From Rugamonas rivuli (GTDB lineage Bacteria; Pseudomonadota; Gammaproteobacteria; Burkholderiales; Burkholderiaceae_D): DNA of 64,000 nucleotides. Of the stretch, positions 7,628-14,872 are shown piece by piece. The notes beneath the pieces were generated by a model. That model saw only the letters and a program-made list of their open reading frames with translations. It was not told the origin of the DNA and did no database searches. Location of the stretch: positions 1 to 64,000 of the forward strand of contig NZ_WHUF01000011.1 of the NCBI RefSeq assembly GCF_009380165.1, given 5' to 3'. Position numbers and translations under genes: made by a program. Every line of letters starts with the position of its first letter. The stretch's first letter is position 1.

Positions 7628-8443
7628 ATGCAGACTGCCAATGACACACAGACACGCAAGATCCTGATCGTGGACGACTCCGCGTTCGAACAGCGCGTGC
7701 TGGTCGACCTGCTCAGCGAGCTGCCCTACAAGGTCTCGGTGGCCTTCAACGGCCTGCAAGGCTACCAGCTGGCGCTGGCCCAGCATCCCGACCTGATCCT
7801 GCTGGACGTGCGCATGCCCAGCATGGACGGCTACACCGCCTGCCGCCTGCTCAAGGCCAACCCCGTCACCCAGGACATCCCCATCATCTTCCTCAGCGGC
7901 GCCGACGCCGACGAGGAGCGCATCATGGGCCTGTCGATCGGCGGGGTGGATTTCGTCGCCAAGCCGTTCTCGCCGGGCGAACTGGCGGCGCGCATCCAGG
8001 TGCACCTGAACCTGGCCCGCCGCGCCAGCCAGCCGCGCGCGGCCTCAAGCGCCACCGGCGACGCCCCCGCCGCGCGCGCGCCGGCGGCCGACACCGATCC
8101 CGACGCCGTCATCGTCAATGCCGCCAAGCGCCTGATCGTCGACAACCTGGCCTCGCTGCCGGGCCTGGCCGAGATCGCCCGCAGCGTCGGCACCTACCGC
8201 GAGAAACTGTCGCAGGTGTTCCGCGAGCAGACCGGCATGACGGTGTTCGCCTTCATCCGCGAAACCCGCATCCGGCGCGGCGAGGAACTATTGAGGGATA
8301 CCGACATCGACGTGCAGGACATCGCCCTGCTGATCGGCTTCAACAACGCCGGCAACTTCGCCACCGCCTTCCGCGAGCGCATCGGCGTCACGCCCAGCGC
8401 CTTCCGCCAGGCGATCCAGCAAAAAAAAACGCCGCTCGGCTGA
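7628..8443 (+). CDS. Response regulator with AraC-type DNA-binding domain
   Basis: A 271-residue regulator. The receiver domain (about 10-125) has the acidic pair in ILIVDDSAF, the phospho-acceptor Asp60 in LILLDVRMPSMDGY and the conserved Lys112 in FVAKPF. An Ala/Pro-rich linker leads to an AraC-type double helix-turn-helix (about 165-265) with DIALLIGFNNAGNFATAFRE and the ending GVTPSAFRQ. No kinase gene is adjacent. It is divergent from the pilin operon and shares its control region, so it may regulate the pilus; that is inference. Its last codons overlap the terminator of the convergent chemoreceptor gene. Confidence 0.88.
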   Translation: MQTANDTQTRKILIVDDSAFEQRVLVDLLSELPYKVSVAFNGLQGYQLALAQHPDLILLDVRMPSMDGYTACRLLKANPVTQDIPIIFLSGADADEERIMGLSIGGVDFVAKPFSPGELAARIQVHLNLARRASQPRAASSATGDAPAARAPAADTDPDAVIVNAAKRLIVDNLASLPGLAEIARSVGTYREKLSQVFREQTGMTVFAFIRETRIRRGEELLRDTDIDVQDIALLIGFNNAGNFATAFRERIGVTPSAFRQAIQQKKTPLG

Positions 8444-8454
8444 AGCCGGCGGCG
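8421..8454 (-). terminator. Rho-independent terminator of the chemoreceptor gene, inside the 3' end of the regulator gene
   Basis: Read leftward, a GC-rich hairpin (arms around 8430-8440 and 8444-8454, one bulged base) is followed by nine T residues (complement of 8421-8429). On the plus strand the same bases encode the last lysines and the stop codon of the regulator. Confidence 0.75.
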
Positions 8455-8491
8455 TGGTCGGACGCGGATGCGGACGCGGAAGTGCCGGCGC

Positions 8492-10039
8492 TCAGCGCAG
8501 GCGGAACACGCTGACCACGCTGGCCAGGTTGGCGGCCTGCTCCTGCAGCGAACCGGCGGCGGCGGCGGCCTGCTCGACCAGCGCGGCGTTCTGCTGCGTC
8601 ACCTCGTCCATCTGCACGATGGCCTTGTTGACTTCCTCGATACCGGTGCTCTGCTCGCTGCTGGCGGCGGAGATTTCCGCCACCACGTCGCTGACGCGGC
8701 GCACGCTGGACACCACCTCGGCCATCGTGCTGCCGGCCTGCTGCACCAGCGCCGTGCCGCTGTCGACCTGCACCACCGAATCGTCGATCAAGCCCTTGAT
8801 TTCCTTGGCGGCCGCCGCCGAGCGCTGGGCCAGGTTGCGCACCTCGGAAGCGACCACGGCGAACCCGCGCCCCTGCTCGCCGGCGCGCGCCGCCTCCACC
8901 GCCGCGTTCAGCGCCAGGATGTTGGTCTGGAAGGCGATGCCGTCGATGACCGAAATGATGTCGACGATCTTGCGCGACGACGCGCTGATCCATTCCATGG
9001 TGGCGATCACCTCGCCCACCACCTTGCCGCCGTCGGCCGCCGTGCTGGAGGCCGACTGCGCCAGCTGGTTGGCCTGGCGCGCGTTGTCGGCGTTCTGCTT
9101 GACGGTCGAGGTCAGCTCTTCCATCGCCGACGCGGTTTCCTCCAGCGAGCTGGCCTGGCCCTCGGTGCGGGCCGACAGGTCCAGGTTGCCGCTGGCGATT
9201 TCGGCCGACGCCGTGGCGATGGTGTCGGTGCCGCCGCGCACTTCGCCGACCACCCGCAGCAGGCTGTCGTTCATGGCCTTGAGCGACTGCATCAGCTGCC
9301 CCGTTTCATCCTTGCCGTGGCTGGCGATGTGGGCCGTCAGATCGCCCTCGGCCACGCGGCGGGCCACGCCCACCGCCTCTTCCAGCGGCCCGGCGACGAT
9401 GCGCGCCACCACCGTCGCCAGCACCATGCTGAGCACGATCAGCACGACCAGCGTGCCGATGATCATCTTGCGCGACATCGAGAAGGTGTCGCTCGCGCCC
9501 TGGTCGGCGGCGGCGCTGCCGTCGTCGTTGATCTTGACCAGCGCGTCGAGCTGCTCGTTGGCCTGGCGGAACAGCTTGTTGGAACCGCCGCGGAACAGGG
9601 TGCGCGCCTCGTCCTTCTTGCCCTCGCGCGACAGCGCCGCCAGCTTGGCGCTGCTGGCCAGGTAGTCGTCCAGGGATTTCTGCAACTCGGCGTAGATGCG
9701 TTTTTCTTCCGGCTCGGAGACCAGCGTCGCATACGAGGCTTGCTGTTTGCGCAAGGTTTCCAGGCGCGAGGCCATCGACTTGTCGGTGGCCGCCATGTCC
9801 GCCTCGTCGCTCAGCAGGATGTGGGTGGCCTCGGAAATCCGATAGCGCGACAGCGAGGACTGGATCTGCCCCAGGTAGCGCACCGCCGGCATCCAGTTGG
9901 TGGCGATGTCGGTCGAGGCCTGGTTGACCTTGACCAGCTGGGCCAGCGAAAACACGCCCAGCAGACAGGTCAGCGCGATCACGACGCCGAACGCCACGAT
10001 CAGCTTTTTGCCGATTCTCAAGTCGTAAAACCATTGCAT
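8492..10039 (-). CDS. Methyl-accepting chemotaxis protein
   Basis: A 515-residue transmembrane chemoreceptor. Membrane segment 1 spans about 11-33 (LIVAFGVVIALTCLLGVF) and segment 2 about 190-213 (MIIGTLVVLIVLSMVLATVV). The periplasmic part between them is of four-helix-bundle type. A HAMP segment follows, then the long cytoplasmic coiled coil with the signalling tip containing IDGIAFQTNILALNAAVEAA and the conserved stretch VVASEVRNLAQRSAAAAKEI. There is no C-terminal pentapeptide for CheR docking; the protein ends VVSVFRLR. ATG 10039 has GGAGGAG. No che genes are nearby, so it is an orphan receptor; the ligand is unknown. The gene upstream is a TonB receptor on the same strand. Confidence 0.93.
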   Translation of the reverse strand: MQWFYDLRIGKKLIVAFGVVIALTCLLGVFSLAQLVKVNQASTDIATNWMPAVRYLGQIQSSLSRYRISEATHILLSDEADMAATDKSMASRLETLRKQQASYATLVSEPEEKRIYAELQKSLDDYLASSAKLAALSREGKKDEARTLFRGGSNKLFRQANEQLDALVKINDDGSAAADQGASDTFSMSRKMIIGTLVVLIVLSMVLATVVARIVAGPLEEAVGVARRVAEGDLTAHIASHGKDETGQLMQSLKAMNDSLLRVVGEVRGGTDTIATASAEIASGNLDLSARTEGQASSLEETASAMEELTSTVKQNADNARQANQLAQSASSTAADGGKVVGEVIATMEWISASSRKIVDIISVIDGIAFQTNILALNAAVEAARAGEQGRGFAVVASEVRNLAQRSAAAAKEIKGLIDDSVVQVDSGTALVQQAGSTMAEVVSSVRRVSDVVAEISAASSEQSTGIEEVNKAIVQMDEVTQQNAALVEQAAAAAGSLQEQAANLASVVSVFRLR

Positions 10040-10083
10040 GGTATCTCCTCCGGTAATTCCTTATGGAAATATCATGATAGAAC

Positions 10084-10104
10084 GGGTGACGGTGAATGTC
10101 ACCC
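10084..10104 (-). terminator. Weak hairpin after the TonB receptor gene
   Basis: A 7-bp perfect stem (GGGTGAC and GTCACCC) with a 7-base loop lies just past the receptor stop. There is no good U-run, so termination would be imperfect or the hairpin may only protect RNA. Confidence 0.35.
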
Positions 10105-10130
10105 CTTCATTTCAGCTGTTTAGCAACGGT

Positions 10131-12698
10131 TTAGAACCTGGTGTTGAGTTTGAGCGACGCGAAACGCCCGCGCGGATCGGCCTGGGTAAAGTCGAAGAAG
10201 GCGGTCGACGAATCCCACGACGGCCGCTGGTCGGTCAGGTTTTGCACCGCCAGCGTCAGCGTGGTGGCCTTGCCCAGCTTGCGCGACACGCTCAGGTCGT
10301 AGGTGGCGTTGGACGACACATGCTCGCCGGCGCGCGCGGCTTGCGCAGTCTGGTCGTAGCCGCTGGTGTAGTTCCAGGTCAGCGTGCTGCTCCAGTTGCC
10401 GATGTCCCAGGTGGCGTGGCTGACGCCGCGCCAGCCCGGCAGCGAACCGAAGTAGTTGTTGCCGGCGCCATTGGTCAGCGGCTCGCCTTCCGACAGCGGC
10501 GCGGCGTAGCGGAACAGGCGGCTCAGCTGCGCGCGCAGGTCCAGCTTGCCGTACGCGGCGCTGGTGTAGCTCTGGCGCAGGTCGAAGTCGACGCCGGACA
10601 CCACGCGGTCGCCCTGATTGCTGTACTGCAGATACAGCGTGCTGATGCGGCCGTCGGCATCGCGCACCACCTGGCCCGGACGGTTGGCGGCGATGATGGT
10701 GTCGCTGCTGTCGGTGCCGATCACGCCGCGCGTCTTGATGCGGTAGTAGTCGACGCCGACGCTGCTGGTGCTGCTCGGGGCGATCACGAAGCCGAGGTTG
10801 AGGTTGTCCGAACGCTCGGGCCGCAGCGCGGCGTTGGCGGTGGTGACGTTGGTGACGCCGCGCGCCTGCTTGGGCGCGATCGGATCGCGCGGATCGATGA
10901 CGGCGCCGTAGCTGACCGAATTGCTGTTGGTGATCTCCGGCAGCGACGGCGCGCGGAAGCCGCGCGACACCGTGCCGCGCAGCAGCAGCCCGGGCACGGC
11001 CTCGTAGCGCAGGCTGGCCTTGGGCGAGAAGGCGTTGCCGAAGTCGCTGTAGTGGTCGGCGCGGCCGGCCACGTTCAGGTTCAGCTTGCTGGTCAGCGGC
11101 GCGTTGGCTTCGGCAAACAGCGCCGACACATCGCGCTGGCCGTTGATGATGTTGATGGCCGGACGCAGCTCGGTGCCCGACAGCACGGCGCTCGAGGTGT
11201 TCGAGTTCATGCCTTCGCGGCGCCACTGGCCGCCCAGCGCGATGCCGAGCGGGCCGGCCGGCAAGTCCAGCAGGTCGCGCGCGGCGGAAACGTCCACCGT
11301 GGTCAGCTGCGATTGCGCCGGACGCAAGGTCGACAGGCGCAGGCGGTTGCGCACCGCCTCGCTGTTCTTGCTTTGGTCGGCGAAGTTGTAGCTGCCGTCG
11401 GCCAGCACTTTTTCAAACTCGTAGCGGTTGACGAAGTTCTGCACCGTCTCTTCCAGCGTGCTGGCCGAGCGGCCCAGCGAGGCGTCCACGTCCCAGCCCG
11501 CCAGCTGGCCCTTGACGCCGCCCAGCGCGCGGTAGAAGTCGACCTTGTCGGCCTTCAGGCGCGGGCCCAGGTCGAACAGCGTGGCGGTGATCGCCACCGG
11601 CGTCGTGCCCGGATTGTTCGGATGGCCGACCGGCAGCGTCGCGCCTATCGTGTCGAGCTTCTGGCTCTTGTTGTTCCAGGCGCGCAGGCTGCTGCTGACC
11701 GTCAGCGGTGCGCCGAAGGTCTGGTCGGCGCGCGAGTAGCTGTACAGCAGGTCGGCATAGGCCACCAGCTCCGGCGTCAATTGCAGGCTGCCGCGCACCG
11801 ACGCGTGCACGCGCTGCACCGCCGGGATCAGCGTCTTGTATTCGGCCGGATTGTAGGCCAGCACCTGGCCCTGCTTGCCGTCGCTGATCGCGCCGTACGG
11901 CGTCAGCTGCAGCGGACCCTGCACGCCGCCCAGCAGTTTGGTGGCGTCGGTGCCGTAGTAGTTGGTCGGGGTCCAGGCCAGGCTGCCGTTCTGCTGGCTG
12001 CGGAAATCGCTGCCGCGCATCCAGTCCACATCGGTCTGCTGCAGCTTGCTGCGCTGCTGGGCATCGAGCGCGAACACCAGGCTGTAGCCATTGTCCGCCA
12101 GCGAGCCGAAGCCGGTCTGCAGCGCCGCGCGGCGGTCGGTCTGGCCCGTGCCCTGGGTCGACGCGCCGCCCTCCACCGTCACTTCCGTGCCCTTGAATTC
12201 CTGGTACAGGATGATGTTGACCCCCCCCGCCACCGCGTCCGAACCGTAGATCGACGACGCGCCATCCTTGAGCACCTCGATGCGCTGCACCGCCGCCATC
12301 GGCAGGCTGTTCAGGTCGACAAACACTTCCTGCAAATCCTGCGCCGTCGCATACGGGCTGACGCGCTTGCCGTTGACCAGCACCAGCGTGTTCTTCTGCC
12401 CCAGGCCGCGCAGCGACACGCCGGCCGTGCCGGCCGAGAAGCTGCCCGTGTACTGTTCGTTGTAGCTGTTGCCGCTGTTGGCGGCCAGCGAGCGGATGAC
12501 GTCGGCGATGCTGGTCTTGCCGCTGGCGGCGATATCCTTGGCGGTAAGCACCTCGATGGCGGCGGCGCCCTCTTTTTCGGTGACGCGGATATTCGAGCCG
12601 GTGACGATGACGCGCGCGGGATCGGCGGCGGCTTCGGCGTTTGCCAGTTGCGGGAAGGCGGCGGCCAGCGCCAGGGTGATGCTGAGTGGTTTGAACAT
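10131..12698 (-). CDS. TonB-dependent outer-membrane receptor
   Basis: An 855-residue receptor. The signal peptide ends at FPQLANA. The plug domain includes VTGSNIRVTEKEGAAAIEVL, SLRGLGQKNTLVLVNGKRV and RIEVLKDGASSIYGSDAVAG. The beta barrel follows and ends in the typical aromatic C-terminus SLKLNTRF. The frame runs 17 codons further upstream, but ATG 12698 has AGAGGAAT in front and starts the signal peptide. The plug type resembles receptors that oxalobacters carry in large numbers for carbohydrates or other organic compounds, not clearly a siderophore receptor. No substrate-specific partner gene is next to it; the distal PnuC gene would suggest a vitamin, but that link is weak. Confidence 0.9.
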   Translation of the reverse strand: MFKPLSITLALAAAFPQLANAEAAADPARVIVTGSNIRVTEKEGAAAIEVLTAKDIAASGKTSIADVIRSLAANSGNSYNEQYTGSFSAGTAGVSLRGLGQKNTLVLVNGKRVSPYATAQDLQEVFVDLNSLPMAAVQRIEVLKDGASSIYGSDAVAGGVNIILYQEFKGTEVTVEGGASTQGTGQTDRRAALQTGFGSLADNGYSLVFALDAQQRSKLQQTDVDWMRGSDFRSQQNGSLAWTPTNYYGTDATKLLGGVQGPLQLTPYGAISDGKQGQVLAYNPAEYKTLIPAVQRVHASVRGSLQLTPELVAYADLLYSYSRADQTFGAPLTVSSSLRAWNNKSQKLDTIGATLPVGHPNNPGTTPVAITATLFDLGPRLKADKVDFYRALGGVKGQLAGWDVDASLGRSASTLEETVQNFVNRYEFEKVLADGSYNFADQSKNSEAVRNRLRLSTLRPAQSQLTTVDVSAARDLLDLPAGPLGIALGGQWRREGMNSNTSSAVLSGTELRPAINIINGQRDVSALFAEANAPLTSKLNLNVAGRADHYSDFGNAFSPKASLRYEAVPGLLLRGTVSRGFRAPSLPEITNSNSVSYGAVIDPRDPIAPKQARGVTNVTTANAALRPERSDNLNLGFVIAPSSTSSVGVDYYRIKTRGVIGTDSSDTIIAANRPGQVVRDADGRISTLYLQYSNQGDRVVSGVDFDLRQSYTSAAYGKLDLRAQLSRLFRYAAPLSEGEPLTNGAGNNYFGSLPGWRGVSHATWDIGNWSSTLTWNYTSGYDQTAQAARAGEHVSSNATYDLSVSRKLGKATTLTLAVQNLTDQRPSWDSSTAFFDFTQADPRGRFASLKLNTRF

Positions 12699-13004
12699 GA
12701 TTCCTCTTGGTGGGTTTGGTACTGCTTTTCCGATAGAAAAAGCGTGCAAAAGCGCGGCCGCTGCCGGCCTGGTGGGCCGGACGGATTTGCTCGATGGGAC
12801 TACGGGGGTGTGAAAGCGGCGTTACAGCGCGCGCCACATGCACTGCGCCATGCAAAGCATGTACAGGACGTGGCGATAGGAGGCTGAGGTGGAAACGTGA
12901 GTGCGATGCATGGCTACAGGCCGCTGATACTTGGAGCCTGAACTATAAAGACCGCCGCCGGCGAAGGGAACGAATTAAATTCTACTTGTATATGCCAATT
13001 GAAT
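12699..13004. other. Intergenic region upstream of the TonB receptor
   Basis: This 306-bp gap between pnuC and the receptor gene (both leftward) must hold the receptor promoter. I see no riboswitch-like fold, no convincing -35/-10 pair and no coding frame with family resemblance. Confidence 0.4.
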
Positions 13005-13571
13005 CTAAAGCGGCGCCGCATGCATTTGGCGCCGCCAGAAGAACCACGACACCAGCGCATTGAGCCAGTAGGCCGCGTACAGCGCGGCGGTCAGGTGCAG
13101 GCCGCGGCTGGCGTACAGCGGCACCGAGATGGTGTTGACCAGCAGCCAGAACGGCCAGGTGTCGAGGCGCCGGCCCATCAGCAGCAGCTGGGCCACGATG
13201 CTGAACATCAGCACCGCCGAATCGATGAAGGGCGCGTAGGCGTTGGTGTAAGCCTGCAGCATCAGGCCGTAGGCGGCGGTGGCGGCCAGGCCGACGCCGA
13301 CCATCCAGCCCAGCGCGCCCAGCCTGGCGCGGCGGATCGGCAGCGCGCCGCCGCCGTCGCCGCGCACCCAGCGCAGCCAGCCGATGACGCAGGTGACGAT
13401 GAAGAACAGCTGCAGCGCGACGTCGGCATACAGGTTGACGCTGTAGAACAGCGCGGCAAACATCGCACAGCCGACCACGCCCAGCCACCACGAATGCACA
13501 TTGTTGCGGCCGGCCAGCACGATCGATACGGTCATGACGATGTTGGCGGCGATTTCCAGGGGAGCGGTCAA
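13005..13571 (-). CDS. pnuC: PnuC-type nicotinamide riboside / vitamin transporter
   Basis: A 188-residue inner-membrane protein with about seven helices. The family-typical region is WWLGVVGCAMFAALFYSVNL followed by YADVALQLFFIVTCVIGW and, near the end, WPFWLLVNTISVPLYASRG, a segment that contributes to the substrate site in PnuC proteins. I start at TTG 13571 (LTAPLEIAANIV), which matches the usual N-terminus; the ATG-equivalent further up would lie inside the M48 gene. The start lies 26 bp after the M48 stop, so co-transcription is likely. The substrate could be nicotinamide riboside or another vitamin (thiamine and riboflavin relatives exist); the sequence alone does not decide. Confidence 0.82.
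   Translation of the reverse strand: MTAPLEIAANIVMTVSIVLAGRNNVHSWWLGVVGCAMFAALFYSVNLYADVALQLFFIVTCVIGWLRWVRGDGGGALPIRRARLGALGWMVGVGLAATAAYGLMLQAYTNAYAPFIDSAVLMFSIVAQLLLMGRRLDTWPFWLLVNTISVPLYASRGLHLTAALYAAYWLNALVSWFFWRRQMHAAPL
13010..13035 (-). terminator. Hairpin at the end of pnuC
   Basis: Perfect 8-bp arms (13010-13017 and 13028-13035, GCGGCGCC with GGCGCCGC) followed leftward by TTTAGATT. The hairpin overlaps the last codons and the stop of pnuC. It is likely the terminator of the M48-pnuC unit. Confidence 0.55.
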
Positions 13572-13597
13572 GCGAGGGGTCCAGTCGGTTGGTGGGC

Positions 13598-14806
13598 CTA
13601 GTTGCGGCAGTCGGCCGGCAGCACCTGGGCGGGGATGTCTTCGCTGCCGCACTGCCAGGCAACGCGCTTATTCTCGTCCAGCCTCGGCGTGAACGCAATA
13701 GCCTTGCCGCGATAGACAGGATCGGACGGCAGCACGCGCACCACGCCGTTGCCCGGATCGACAGAGATTTCCTGCACCACGTGGCTGGGGTCGTCCATCG
13801 CGTAGCCGGCCTGCGCCAGCGTGGCCGGGCCGCGGCCGTTGGCGTAGAAGTAGCGCTCCACCGCCGCCGTCGCATCCTGACCGACGCCGACCACCTGCGC
13901 CATGCGCGCGCGCGCCGCGTAATCGTTGTAGGCCGGCAGCGCCACCGCCGCCAGCATGCCGATCAGCGCGAACACGGCGATCAGCGAGCCGAGTCCGCCG
14001 ACGCCCAGGCGCGGCACGAACAGCGCCAGCACATAGGCCAGGCCGTGCCGGCCCGGCTGGCTCACCTCGCTGCCCGAGGCCAGCGCCCGCACCACCGCCA
14101 TGCGCTTGACCAGCCACGGGTAGTCGGCCACCAGCTCGTGGAAGGACATCCAGAAACCGGACGAGGCGCGCGCCTGCGCGGCGTAGCCGGAAGCGTTCAT
14201 CTGCCGCCAGCGCTTGCCGCCGGCGGCCAGCGCGGCCAGCCCGACCTGGGCGCTTTTCAAATCGTCGCAGGCGTGGAAGCCGTAGCGGTCGCAGGTGTAT
14301 TCGCGGGCGCGCGCATAGGCCGCGCCCAGCAGCGGCACCAGCGACGCCGGCGCCAGCAGCGCCGACCAGCGCAGGTGGTTGCGCTTGATGTGGCCGATCT
14401 CGTGACCGATGTAGAAGTTGATCGCGTCCGGCCGCTCGTCCAGCGCGTCGACCACGTCCGAGTACAGCACGATGATGTGATTGCCGAGAAAGCGCGTGGC
14501 GTAAGCGTTGAAGGCGCCGCCCATCTGCAGCAGATAGGCTTCCGGCTCGGCGTCCAGCGCCAGCCGCTGGCAGCAGGCCTGGATGCGCTGGTGCAGGTCG
14601 GGGAACTGCTGCGGCGTGATGCGCACCGCCGTGCCGCGCAGCCAGGACACCAGCGCCGACTGGGCGAAGCACCACGACACCACGAACAACAGCAGGTACA
14701 GCAGCGCCATGCCCCTGGTGGCGAGCATCAGCCCGGCCCAGATCAGCAGCGACACCACCAGCATCACACCGAACAGCGGTTTTTCGTTCTTATAAACCAG
14801 TTCCAC
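13598..14806 (-). CDS. M48 zinc metallopeptidase fused to a C-terminal type IV pilin-like domain
   Basis: A 402-residue membrane protein. Two helices at about 12-50 precede an M48 peptidase domain with the zinc motif HEIGH (135-139) and the third-ligand helix AREYTCDRYG (about 167-176). A hydrophobic segment at about 270-292 (GSLIAVFALIGMLAAVALPA) is followed by YNDYAARARM and a tail ending WQCGSEDIP and LPADCR. That tail has the layout of a type IV pilin: hydrophobic helix, ALPAY.DY.ARA, and a cysteine pair near the end. The prepilin cleavage motif GFTLIE is absent. Peptidase chemistry is supported by intact ligands; the role of the pilin-like part is unknown. Confidence 0.85.
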   Translation of the reverse strand: MELVYKNEKPLFGVMLVVSLLIWAGLMLATRGMALLYLLLFVVSWCFAQSALVSWLRGTAVRITPQQFPDLHQRIQACCQRLALDAEPEAYLLQMGGAFNAYATRFLGNHIIVLYSDVVDALDERPDAINFYIGHEIGHIKRNHLRWSALLAPASLVPLLGAAYARAREYTCDRYGFHACDDLKSAQVGLAALAAGGKRWRQMNASGYAAQARASSGFWMSFHELVADYPWLVKRMAVVRALASGSEVSQPGRHGLAYVLALFVPRLGVGGLGSLIAVFALIGMLAAVALPAYNDYAARARMAQVVGVGQDATAAVERYFYANGRGPATLAQAGYAMDDPSHVVQEISVDPGNGVVRVLPSDPVYRGKAIAFTPRLDENKRVAWQCGSEDIPAQVLPADCRN

Positions 14807-14872
14807 AACCTTCCCCGCGCAAAAGTTTCCACGCGGCTATTTTAATGGCTTATTTGAGAAAAATACAACTAT

